DNA from: Peribacillus frigoritolerans
GTDB taxonomy: Bacteria > Bacillota > Bacilli > Bacillales > DSM-1321
Length of the DNA stretch: 64,000 nt
NCBI RefSeq assembly: GCF_030676415.1
Contig: NZ_JAUUTW010000008.1
Span: 124,001-188,000 of the forward strand
Reading direction: 5' to 3'
Shown: one piece after another, positions 55,113 through 64,000 of the stretch
Numbering within the stretch: the stretch's first letter is position 1
Layout: every line of letters begins with the position of its first letter
Translations under genes and position numbers: made by a program
The notes under the pieces: model-generated
Databases searched by the model: none
Told to the model about the DNA's origin: nothing
What the model saw: only the letters and a program-made list of their open reading frames with translations

Positions 55113-55152
55113 CGCTCCCTTACTTTTATTGTAAGCGGAGCGTTTTTGTTTT
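55113..55152 (+). terminator. pyrG: pyrG leader attenuator
   Basis: CGCTCCCTTAC (55113-55123) pairs with GTAAGCGGAGCG (55131-55142, one bulged base), followed by TTTTTGTTTTT. The CTCCCTT of the left arm is the stretch an added poly-G 5' end would cover to prevent termination, as known for B. subtilis pyrG. The remaining leader to 55439 has no supported gene. Confidence 0.85.
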
Positions 55153-55313
55153 TAATGATGGAATGAATAAATGACATCATTTTTTTATTTTTAAAAATGA
55201 TTTCTCGTAGAATTGTAAAAACTATAGAGAACATATTTATGTTAACTGTCATTTAAGGAAATTTATTCTTGTTCATGTATCCTGCATGACTCTCACTAAA
55301 GACCTTTAAGTGA

Positions 55314-57047
<1,734 letters not shown>

Positions 57048-57080
57048 TAAACAAAAAAACAGCCCATGTGGCTGTTTCAG

Positions 57081-57126
57081 ACTGTAGGCAAACTTGAAGA
57101 AAATCGAGTTTGCCTACAGTTTTTTT
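57081..57126 (+). terminator. Terminator after pyrG
   Basis: ACTGTAGGCAAACT (57081-57094) pairs perfectly with AGTTTGCCTACAGT (57107-57120), followed by six more T. A smaller hairpin AAACAGCC/GGCTGTTT precedes it (57057-57077). Confidence 0.9.
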
Positions 57127-57152
57127 ATGGCTTCTACAATTTGGGCGTTGAT

Positions 57153-57272
57153 TTCCATTCCAGGCACTCACTTTCCGTGGGCGGTCATGGAGCGTCCTCG
57201 GCTTGCGCCTGCGGGGTCTTCCCTTAGACGCGATTTTCCCGCAGGAGTCTCGCACTTTCCGCTCCAATCAAC
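57153..57272. repeat. Interspersed GC-rich repeat, copy 2
   Basis: A 120-bp block with the same ordered pieces as the copy at 16322: AGGCACTCACTTTCCG, GGGCGGTC, TGCGGGGTCTTCC, TTTTCCCGCAGGAGTCTCGCA and a closing CTCCAATCAACT. The differences are scattered single bases and about eight extra bases in the middle. As in copy 1, it sits just after a terminator and outside genes. Between it and ywjG (57273-57383) nothing is recognised. Confidence 0.85.
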
Positions 57273-57383
57273 TGGATAGAAATCATACCTAAGGAGTTGA
57301 AGGTGTTGCTTTGGGTCAGTTGGTTCGGGAACATCATTTGATGAAAGATATACTTCCCAATCTGTTTTTCTTTGATGAATTTA

Positions 57384-57911
57384 TCATTCTTCATCTTCAT
57401 ATTCTTTTATGATTTCTTCAAGAGTGAATTTAATCCCATAATAAGCGAAAAGAGCGGCAATGAGGGTAGGGTACCCATATCGATTTCCGGTTTCATCGGG
57501 AATCAATCCCCGTTGGATACGTAAATCAATATGTACGTCAGCCAGCTCCAAAAGAGAATCTTCTTCAGAAGGGACGGATGTAGAAACCGCAACAAATGGG
57601 ATATCTTTTTCCTTGAGTTGTTTTGCCAGCATCAATGCTTCTGAATCGTCCGAATGGCGGCTGAATATAAGAAATCGATCTTCCCTGGAAATGGTTTCTA
57701 ATTCATATCTTTTTACCTTAGGAAAGGGTTCTGCCCCATCCAAAGCCTCGGCAGTGACGCCCTGCATTTCACCAAAACCGTGAATGAACACAGAACCGTC
57801 CCCAACCGCAGCCTGAGCCAGCAAGCGTCCGGCATCCTCCATTTCAAAGGCTTCATTTTCAATCATTTTTTTAAATAAACCGCTTATCTGTGTCGAGAAA
57901 ATTTTTAACAT
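57384..57911 (-). CDS. ywjG: YwjG family protein (DUF2529)
   Basis: A 175-residue protein resembling a SIS (sugar isomerase) fold: GDGSVFIHGFGEMQGV near residue 37, FLIFSRHSDDSEAL near 80 and PFVAVSTSVPSEEDSL near 103. Its function is unknown. It is convergent with pyrG and divergent from spo0F, as in B. subtilis. AAAGGAG precedes the ATG. Confidence 0.85.
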   Translation of the reverse strand: MLKIFSTQISGLFKKMIENEAFEMEDAGRLLAQAAVGDGSVFIHGFGEMQGVTAEALDGAEPFPKVKRYELETISREDRFLIFSRHSDDSEALMLAKQLKEKDIPFVAVSTSVPSEEDSLLELADVHIDLRIQRGLIPDETGNRYGYPTLIAALFAYYGIKFTLEEIIKEYEDEE

Positions 57912-58056
57912 GATCAGGGACTCCTTTAAAAAATAATATACTTATTATAAAGGACTTTCCTTTGCATTGACAGGTTTCAGGGCTTTTGATCCAAAGGGCT
58001 GAATTTACTAAATCGGTAGAAAAAACAAAAAAATTAAAATTCTTTTTAGCCATAAA

Positions 58057-58085
58057 GCAGGAATTTTGTTACAATTATCGAATAT
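58057..58085 (+). promoter_or_regulatory. SigH promoter for spo0F
   Basis: GCAGGAATT (58057-58065), 11 bp, ATCGAATAT (58077-58085). This fits the SigH consensus RnAGGAWWW-N11/12-RnnGAATWW at every defined position. It lies about 125 bases upstream of the spo0F ATG. spo0F is a known SigH target. Confidence 0.85.
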
Positions 58086-58209
58086 GAACAATAAATGCGT
58101 TAGACCTTAAGTCATTTAACGCAATCTATGTAACTACCCTTTTTCGGGTAATATGGCCGGATAGGCTAATATATTTAATGGATGAATCGGGAAGGGGAGA
58201 GGTGATAAA

Positions 58210-58581
58210 ATGCCAGGGAAAATATTGATTGTTGATGATCAATTTGGGATTCGTATTTTATTGAACGAGGTTCTACATAAAGAAGGGTATGAAACATTTC
58301 AAGCCGCTAATGGCATTCAAGCCTTGGAAGTGCTAAATAACCATTCACCTGATCTTGTATTGCTGGATATGAAGATTCCGGGAATGGATGGGATTGAGAT
58401 CTTGAAAAGGATGAAAGTCGTCGATCCGGACATCCGGGTCATAATCATGACGGCATATGGTGAACTTGATATGATTCAAGAAGCAAAGGATTTAGGGGCA
58501 ATGACTCACTTTGCAAAGCCATTTGATATTGATGACATTAGAAAAGCCGTTCGTGAGTACTTACCGATTCAATCAAATTAA
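58210..58581 (+). CDS. spo0F: Sporulation phosphorelay response regulator Spo0F
   Basis: A 123-residue single-domain receiver. The acidic pair D9-D10 ([11 protein letters not shown]), the phosphoacceptor D53 ([12 protein letters not shown]), the T in IIMTAYGE and lysine 103 in HFAKPFD are intact. There is no output domain, as in Spo0F, which passes phosphate from sensor kinases to Spo0B. GGGGAGAGG precedes the ATG. The gene is controlled by a SigH promoter upstream. Confidence 0.95.
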   Translation: MPGKILIVDDQFGIRILLNEVLHKEGYETFQAANGIQALEVLNNHSPDLVLLDMKIPGMDGIEILKRMKVVDPDIRVIIMTAYGELDMIQEAKDLGAMTHFAKPFDIDDIRKAVREYLPIQSN

Positions 58582-58620
58582 CGGTCTTGAAAATTTAATA
58601 TTATTGATGGAGTAATTGCT

Positions 58621-58654
58621 GCGGCTATCTTTTTTAGATAGGCCGTGTTTTTTT
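58621..58654 (+). terminator. Terminator after spo0F
   Basis: CGGCTATCT (58622-58630) pairs with AGATAGGCCG (58636-58645) with one bulged base, followed by a T run. Confidence 0.75.
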
Positions 58655-58826
58655 GGAATAAATTTTGAGGCTCGTAAAGTGAATTTGTTGCTGTTTTTTT
58701 GATGTATTGATATGCTAAAAGAGGAGAGATATTCTGATTTATAAGCGTATGCTACTTTCGTTTTAGGGAATATCTAGAAAGAATTAACTTTAAAATTTAT
58801 AACATCCACTAGTAGGAGGAAATCAA

Positions 58827-59684
58827 ATGCCTTTAGTTTCTATGAAAGATATGCTGAATAAAGCCCTTGATGAAAAATATGCAGTAGGTCAATTCAATAT
58901 CAATAACCTTGAATGGACTCAAGCTATTCTAGCTGCTGCAGAACAAGAAAAATCTCCAGTCATCCTTGGTGTTTCCGAAGGTGCTGCCCGTCATATGGGT
59001 GGTTTTAAAACGACTGTCATGATGGTTCAAGGATTGTTGGAAGACATGAAAATAACTGTTCCTGTGGCCATTCACCTAGACCATGGATCAAGTTTTGATA
59101 AATGTAAGGAAGCTATCGAAGCCGGATTCACTTCAGTAATGATCGACGCTTCACATCATCCGATCGAGGAAAATATCGAAACAACCAAAAAGGTTGTCGA
59201 ATTCGCTCACGCACGGAATGTTTCGGTTGAAGCGGAAGTGGGCACGGTTGGCGGACAAGAAGATGATATAATCGCTGATGGTGTCGTATATGCAGACCCT
59301 CAAGAATGTGAACAGTTAGTTAAAGAAACGAATGTCGACTGTTTTGCTCCAGCTTTGGGATCCGTTCACGGACCATACAAAGGTGAACCTAACCTAGGCT
59401 ATAAAGAAATGGAAGAAGTACGGGATTTAACGAACAAACCTCTTGTTCTTCATGGTGGTACAGGCATCCCTCTGAAAGATATCCAAAAAGCGATTTCTCT
59501 TGGAACATCAAAAATCAATGTGAATACAGAAAATCAAATCGTGTTCACAAAAGCTGTTCGTGAAATTCTGAATAACGATTCTGAAGTGTACGATCCTCGT
59601 AAATACATGGTTCCTGGCCGTGAAGCTATTAAAGAAACTGTCATCGGCAAAATACGTGAATTCGGTTCTAACGGCAAAGCATAA
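58827..59684 (+). CDS. fbaA: Fructose-bisphosphate aldolase class II FbaA
   Basis: A 285-residue zinc aldolase. [12 protein letters not shown] near residue 80, [12 protein letters not shown] near 106, EAEVGTVGG near 132 and [10 protein letters not shown] near 207 are the zinc and substrate motifs. It splits fructose-1,6-bisphosphate in glycolysis and joins the triose phosphates in gluconeogenesis, where GlpX at 62119 acts next. GGAGGAAA precedes the ATG. The order spo0F-fbaA-tal-murAB-glpX-rho is that of B. subtilis. Confidence 0.97.
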   Translation: MPLVSMKDMLNKALDEKYAVGQFNINNLEWTQAILAAAEQEKSPVILGVSEGAARHMGGFKTTVMMVQGLLEDMKITVPVAIHLDHGSSFDKCKEAIEAGFTSVMIDASHHPIEENIETTKKVVEFAHARNVSVEAEVGTVGGQEDDIIADGVVYADPQECEQLVKETNVDCFAPALGSVHGPYKGEPNLGYKEMEEVRDLTNKPLVLHGGTGIPLKDIQKAISLGTSKINVNTENQIVFTKAVREILNNDSEVYDPRKYMVPGREAIKETVIGKIREFGSNGKA

Positions 59685-59751
59685 TTTCAAACGTAACATA
59701 AGGGTAAGGGTTCCATCCCTTTAAATGTAAGATGATAAAGGCAATATTCCC

Positions 59752-59782
59752 ATTGGGGGGCTCCCCCCTAATGGTTTCTTTT
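59752..59782 (+). terminator. Terminator after fbaA
   Basis: CATTGGGGGG (59751-59760) pairs with CCCCCCTAATG (59763-59773, one bulged T), followed by a T-rich stretch. Confidence 0.75.
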
Positions 59783-59877
59783 AGATGCAGGGCTGAATCC
59801 GGGCTCTATTTTTCGAACAATTAGAATTCAGAGGCATATAGAGAAATAAAAAATCGATTACATACGGAGGATATTTT

Positions 59878-60528
59878 ATGAAATTCTTTATAGATACAGC
59901 AAACATGGAAGAAATCAAACAAGCGCACGAACTTGGCGTTTTAGCAGGTGTTACGACTAACCCGTCCCTTGTTGCAAGAGAAAAGGGAGTTTCTTTCCAT
60001 GACCGGCTAAAAGAAATCACAAGCCTTGTTAAGGAATCCGTTTCTGCTGAAGTCATTGCGCTTGATTTTGAAGGAATGATGGCCGAAGCCAAAGAACTCG
60101 TTGCGATTGCACCTAATATCACGATTAAAGTGCCAATGACTCCAGACGGCTTGAAGGCTGTTTCAGCACTTACAAAACAAGGTGTCAAAACAAATGTTAC
60201 CCTTATTTTCAGTGCCAACCAAGCATTATTGGCAGCTAGGGCAGGAGCAACTTATGTATCGCCATTTTTAGGACGCTTGGATGACATCGGCCAAAATGGT
60301 TTGGATTTAATTTCGGATATTGCTGACATATTTGCGATCCATGATATCAATGCTGAAATCATTGCAGCTTCCATCCGCCATCCGATGCATATTACAGAAG
60401 CGGCTCTTAAAGGGGCGCATATTGCAACGATCCCTTATAAAGTTTTAATGCAATTATTCCACCACCCATTAACGGATAAAGGGATTGAAGCTTTCTTGAA
60501 CGATTGGAATTCACGTACTGAAGCATAA
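59878..60528 (+). CDS. tal: Transaldolase-like protein YwjH (TalC/Fsa type)
   Basis: A 216-residue small transaldolase. [20 protein letters not shown] at the start, [10 protein letters not shown], the Schiff-base lysine K84 in [11 protein letters not shown], and [13 protein letters not shown] are visible. Short members of this family are either transaldolases (TalC, pentose phosphate pathway) or fructose-6-phosphate aldolases; B. subtilis YwjH acts as a transaldolase. The distinction cannot be made with certainty here. CGGAGG precedes the ATG. Confidence 0.92.
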   Translation: MKFFIDTANMEEIKQAHELGVLAGVTTNPSLVAREKGVSFHDRLKEITSLVKESVSAEVIALDFEGMMAEAKELVAIAPNITIKVPMTPDGLKAVSALTKQGVKTNVTLIFSANQALLAARAGATYVSPFLGRLDDIGQNGLDLISDIADIFAIHDINAEIIAASIRHPMHITEAALKGAHIATIPYKVLMQLFHHPLTDKGIEAFLNDWNSRTEA

Positions 60529-60735
60529 TGCCTTGCCGCTAAGTCGCTATAGATTGCACCGTTTTAATAAAATTAACATAAAATAGAAATTTTATCTTTT
60601 TTTTACATGAATTTTCTACTTTTGTGTAAACTAAAGAACTAGATAGTAAAACTTGTCGGATTATGCAATTTCCTTGTGGTAAAATATTACTTTTTAAAGT
60701 AGCTTCTAAGTGCTTAGCGTGGAAGGGAGTTTATT

Positions 60736-62019
60736 ATGGAAAAACTTAAAATTGCCGGTGGCTATCCTCTAAAGGGAAGCATTCGTGTCAGCGGAGCAAA
60801 AAATAGTGCGGTTGCCCTTATTCCGGCAACAATTTTAGCGGACTCTCCCGTAACGATTGAAGGCCTGCCTGATATCTCGGATGTACAGATGCTGAAAGAG
60901 TTAATGGAGGAAATTGGCGGTGAGGTATCCTTTGATGAAGGAGAAATGACAGTCAACCCCAGCAGGATGATTTCAATGCCTCTTCCCAATGGAAGGGTCA
61001 AGAAGTTACGTGCCTCTTATTATTTAATGGGGGCAATGCTTGGTAAATTCAAAAAGGCAGTGATCGGCTTGCCTGGAGGCTGCCATTTAGGACCCCGTCC
61101 GATAGATCAGCATATTAAGGGGTTCGAAGCACTAGGCGCACAAGTGACGAATGAGCAAGGAGCCATTTACCTTAGGGCGGACGAGCTCCGGGGAGCACGC
61201 ATATATTTGGATGTCGTCAGTGTGGGGGCAACGATCAACATCATGCTTGCCGCCGTTTTGGCCAAAGGCCGCACTGTGATTGAAAACGCTGCGAAAGAAC
61301 CGGAAATCATCGATGTTGCCACATTGTTGACCAATATGGGAGCGAAAATAAAGGGTGCAGGAACGGATATCATTCGTATTGATGGTGTGGAAAGTTTGCA
61401 TGGGTGCAAGCATACGATCATACCGGATCGGATTGAAGCCGGTACTTTCATGATTTTAGCCGCTGCTGTCGGTGAAGGAATTCTGATCGATAATGTCATC
61501 CCCCAGCATTTGGAGTCATTGACTTCCAAATTGAGGGAAATGGGGATTAATATTGAAGCGGGTGATGACCAGATATTTGTCTCACCGGGAGAAAAATATA
61601 AATCCGTTGATATCAAGACATTGGTTTACCCTGGATTCCCAACAGATCTTCAGCAGCCTTTCACTTCCCTTTTAACAAAAGCAAGCGGTTCTAGCATGGT
61701 TACCGATACGATATACGGGGCACGATTTAAGCATATTGATGAACTGCGACGCATGAATGCGAAGATCAAAGTCGAGGGCAGAGCAGGCATCGTCGATGGT
61801 CCTGTCCAGCTTCATGGGGCAAAAGTGAAGGCAAGCGATTTACGTGCCGGAGCAGCTCTGGTAATTGCCGGTTTAATGGCTGAAGGGATTACAGAAGTGA
61901 CCGGGCTTGAACATATAGATCGCGGATATAGCCATCTTGTTGAAAAACTTTCAGGTTTGGGAGCGACGATTTGGCGTGAAGAAATGACGCAGGAAGAAGT
62001 GGAGCAGCTTAAAAGCTGA
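60736..62019 (+). CDS. murAB: UDP-N-acetylglucosamine 1-carboxyvinyltransferase MurAB (MurZ)
   Basis: A 427-residue EPSP-synthase-fold enzyme. [23 protein letters not shown] starts it; the reactive cysteine is C116 in [15 protein letters not shown]. That Cys is the fosfomycin target. It adds enolpyruvate to UDP-GlcNAc, the first committed step of peptidoglycan synthesis. Bacilli carry two copies; position before glpX and rho marks this as the second (murAB/murZ). GAAGGGAG precedes the ATG. Confidence 0.94.
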   Translation: MEKLKIAGGYPLKGSIRVSGAKNSAVALIPATILADSPVTIEGLPDISDVQMLKELMEEIGGEVSFDEGEMTVNPSRMISMPLPNGRVKKLRASYYLMGAMLGKFKKAVIGLPGGCHLGPRPIDQHIKGFEALGAQVTNEQGAIYLRADELRGARIYLDVVSVGATINIMLAAVLAKGRTVIENAAKEPEIIDVATLLTNMGAKIKGAGTDIIRIDGVESLHGCKHTIIPDRIEAGTFMILAAAVGEGILIDNVIPQHLESLTSKLREMGINIEAGDDQIFVSPGEKYKSVDIKTLVYPGFPTDLQQPFTSLLTKASGSSMVTDTIYGARFKHIDELRRMNAKIKVEGRAGIVDGPVQLHGAKVKASDLRAGAALVIAGLMAEGITEVTGLEHIDRGYSHLVEKLSGLGATIWREEMTQEEVEQLKS

Positions 62020-62118
62020 TCCCTTTTCTTGTAACCTCATTGTGTTACTATATATGATATAATGTGTTATACTAATATATAAATAAATCATGCTAGTGTA
62101 CATGAGGGGGAACCGGAA

Positions 62119-63081
62119 ATGGAAAGAAGTTTATCGATGGAGCTTGTCCGCGTAACAGAGGCGGCGGCACTAAATTCAGCTCGTTGGATGGGAAGAGGAA
62201 AGAAAGACGAAGCAGATGATGCAGCAACAACTGCAATGCGGGATGTTTTCAATACCATTCCCATGCAAGGAACGGTTGTAATCGGTGAAGGGGAAATGGA
62301 TGAAGCGCCAATGCTTTATATTGGTGAAAAACTTGGTACTGGTCTTGGGCCACTAGTGGATGTTGCGGTTGATCCTTTAGAAGGAACAAACATCGTTGCT
62401 TCTGGCGGCTGGAATGCATTGGCTGTATTGGCCATAGCCGATAAGGGGAACTTGCTTCATGCGCCGGATATGTATATGGATAAAATAGCCGTTGGACCTG
62501 AGGCAGTTGGTCAGATTGATATCAATGCTTCCGTGCTGGACAACCTGAAAGCGGTAGCCAAGGCAAAAAATAAAGATATCCAAGACGTGGTTGCGACAGT
62601 ATTGAACCGCGATCGTCATTCAAAGATCATTCATGAACTTCGTGAGGCAGGGGCACGTATCAAGTTGATCAACGATGGAGATGTAGCAGGAGCCATAAAT
62701 ACGGCCTTCGATCTTACCGGTGTTGATATCTTATTCGGATCTGGCGGAGCTCCAGAGGGAGTTATTGCAGCCGTTGCCTTGAAATGCCTCGGAGGGGAAA
62801 TTCAAGGTAAGCTCGTTCCTCAAAGTGATGAAGAAGTGGAACGCTGTGGAAAAATGGGCCTTGATTTAGGAAGAGTCCTCAGAATGGAAGACCTTGTTCG
62901 CGGAGATGACGCAATTTTTGCTGCAACAGGTGTGACTGATGGAGAACTTTTACGCGGTGTACAATTTAAAGGGCATTACGGCGAAACACAATCCGTAGTC
63001 ATGCGTGCTAAATCTGGTACCGTTCGATTCATTGATGGGCGTCACAGTCTTAAGATTAAACCGAATGGTTTGATTGACTGA
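62119..63081 (+). CDS. glpX: Fructose-1,6-bisphosphatase class II GlpX
   Basis: A 320-residue metal-dependent phosphatase. [15 protein letters not shown] near residue 56, [14 protein letters not shown] near 81 and [16 protein letters not shown] near 205 are class II FBPase motifs. It converts fructose-1,6-bisphosphate to fructose-6-phosphate in gluconeogenesis. The upstream AT-rich stretch (62040-62095) has several possible -10 boxes. GAGGGGGA precedes the ATG. Confidence 0.95.
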   Translation: MERSLSMELVRVTEAAALNSARWMGRGKKDEADDAATTAMRDVFNTIPMQGTVVIGEGEMDEAPMLYIGEKLGTGLGPLVDVAVDPLEGTNIVASGGWNALAVLAIADKGNLLHAPDMYMDKIAVGPEAVGQIDINASVLDNLKAVAKAKNKDIQDVVATVLNRDRHSKIIHELREAGARIKLINDGDVAGAINTAFDLTGVDILFGSGGAPEGVIAAVALKCLGGEIQGKLVPQSDEEVERCGKMGLDLGRVLRMEDLVRGDDAIFAATGVTDGELLRGVQFKGHYGETQSVVMRAKSGTVRFIDGRHSLKIKPNGLID

Positions 63082-63107
63082 TAGCGTTTTTTAGAAAAAT
63101 CACTTTT

Positions 63108-63144
63108 AAAAAGCGAGCGGTTTCATCGCTCGCTTTCTCTTTTA
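63108..63144 (+). terminator. Terminator after glpX
   Basis: AAAGCGAGCG (63110-63119) pairs with CGCTCGCTTT (63127-63136), followed by CTCTTTT. Confidence 0.88.
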
Positions 63145-63399
63145 AAAAATTTAAGTTGAATAATTAAAATAAAAAAAGTAAAATAAAGCTTGGTCTACTA
63201 TTAATAATTTAAAATCTGCCCTTTCACTCCAAACTTCAAGAAGCCTTCAAATAATTTTCTTCTTTACATGTAAAAATGTATCATCCTTTCTAAGAAAACT
63301 CTGGTCGGGTACATGGATTGCGGTTTTTCTTCCATCTAACAAACCATTTCTTTTTCAGTATGGGTGAAAACGTTTAATTAATAAAAGTGTGGTGTCATA
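63145..63399 (+). promoter_or_regulatory. rho leader with a cre-like site
   Basis: About 255 AT-rich bases with no gene. TGAAAACGTTTAAT at 63365-63378 matches the CcpA cre consensus at 12 of 14 positions and lies 35 bases before the rho ATG, so transcription starting upstream could be blocked there. No clear -35/-10 pair was chosen. Functional use is unproven. Confidence 0.4.
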
Positions 63400-64000
63400 A
63401 TGAATTTAACTATTTCTAATTTAGAAAACATGAAACTAAAGGATCTCTATGAGCACGCGCGTGAATATAAAGTTTCCTATTACAGCAAACTTTCAAAAAA
63501 AGAACTTATTTTCGCTATCCTGAAAGCACAAGCTGAGCAGGATGGTCTCCTATTCATGGAGGGCGTTTTAGAGATTATCCCTTCAGAGGGCTTCGGTTTC
63601 CTGCGTCCAATTAATTATTCTCCTAGCTCGGAGGATATTTATATTTCTGCTTCACAGATCCGCAGATTCGATTTGCGAAATGGAGATAAAGTTTCCGGTA
63701 AGGTAAGGCCTCCAAAAGAAAACGAGCGCTATTATGGATTGCTGCATGTTGAAGCAGTCAATGGCGATAATCCGGAATCAGCTAAAGAGCGTGTCCACTT
63801 TCCAGGTTTAACACCGCTGTATCCAAACAGGCAAATTAAACTGGAAACGACACCGAAGAACTTATCAACCAGGATTATGGATGTCCTGGCACCGGTCGGT
63901 TTTGGACAGCGTGGTCTGATTGTCGCACCGCCAAAAGCCGGTAAAACGATGCTCATCAAGGAAATTGCCAATGCGATAACCACAAACCATCCCGAATCGG
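63400..64000 (+). CDS. rho: Transcription termination factor Rho, 3' end missing
   Basis: The first 200 codons of rho, running off the window. The N-terminal helix region (SNLENMKLKDLYEHAREYKVS), the cold-shock RNA-binding domain (FMEGVLEIIPSEGFGFLR .. IYISASQIRRFDLRNGD) and the Walker A APPKAGKTML near residue 180 match B. subtilis Rho closely. It is an RNA-dependent ATPase helicase that ends transcription and limits antisense RNA. The ribosome site before ATG 63400 is weak (GTGGTG), so translation may be low or another start is used. Confidence 0.95.
   Translation, partial: MNLTISNLENMKLKDLYEHAREYKVSYYSKLSKKELIFAILKAQAEQDGLLFMEGVLEIIPSEGFGFLRPINYSPSSEDIYISASQIRRFDLRNGDKVSGKVRPPKENERYYGLLHVEAVNGDNPESAKERVHFPGLTPLYPNRQIKLETTPKNLSTRIMDVLAPVGFGQRGLIVAPPKAGKTMLIKEIANAITTNHPES

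Noticed and set aside
57891-57897. A Spo0A box (TGTCGAG) controlling spo0F
   Set aside because: It matches six of seven bases but lies inside the start of ywjG about 165 bases upstream of the SigH promoter; a single seven-base site is not enough.

Overview
The window looks like a chromosomal segment of a spore-forming member of the Bacillaceae. Evidence for sporulation is gerQ, rsfA, spo0F and a forespore-type pbpG promoter; bacillithiol (bshB2), a SigB-type promoter, a FadR box and strong AGGAGG ribosome sites point the same way. From pdxK to rho the gene order follows the Bacillus subtilis ywd-ywf-ywh-ywi-ywj region almost gene for gene. The sequence feels closest to Peribacillus (the former Bacillus simplex group), but that genus call is recall and was not tested. 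No tRNA, rRNA, CRISPR, prophage or transposase gene was seen.

Region 1 (1-7000) is a tight ten-gene operon for salvage of incomplete corrinoids: a BtuD-CbiZ fusion (cut by the window edge), CbiB, CobD, CobU, CobS, CobC, a second CobU-like protein without the guanylylation histidine, the PduO adenosyltransferase, and a CblT/CblS pair for taking up and phosphorylating alpha-ribazole. No corrin-ring genes are present. The product, adenosylcobalamin, is what the IcmF mutase at 50663-53929 needs.

Region 2 (7000-16500) is accessory: a decayed gluconate permease beside an intact gluconokinase, a YbaK deacylase, a twin P-loop ATPase, a HAD phosphatase, a lipoprotein sugar dehydrogenase, a 372-bp array of CACGAGT repeats, and a MarR-MFS pair with an operator lying across its own -10 box. 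An interspersed repeat follows at 16322 and recurs at 57153.

Region 3 (16500-42900) carries bacillithiol deacetylase, pyridoxine kinase, molybdopterin genes (mobA, moaE, moaD, moeB), a SigB-type stress gene, a phospholipase-D protein, ung, coat protein gerQ, coproheme decarboxylase hemQ, pta, lipL, rsfA, an HD phosphohydrolase, a tautomerase, a site-2 protease, pbpG, spermidine genes speE-speB, argS, UV endonuclease uvsE and a cardiolipin synthase.

Region 4 (43000-54000) is a fatty and branched-acid degradation block: fadF under a FadR box, then a thiolase, hydroxyacyl-CoA dehydrogenase and two acyl-CoA dehydrogenases, a TetR regulator and the fused B12-dependent isobutyryl-CoA mutase. It lies between fadF and rpoE.

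Region 5 (54000-64000) is core: a tiny membrane protein, rpoE, pyrG with a complete G-slippage attenuator, ywjG, spo0F with a near-perfect SigH promoter, fbaA, a transaldolase, a second murA, glpX and the start of rho. No wholly new system is evident. The best leads are the B12 salvage set with its odd second CobU, the CACGAGT array, the two-copy interspersed repeat, and the regulatory sites for marR, fadF, the beta-oxidation operon and pyrG.
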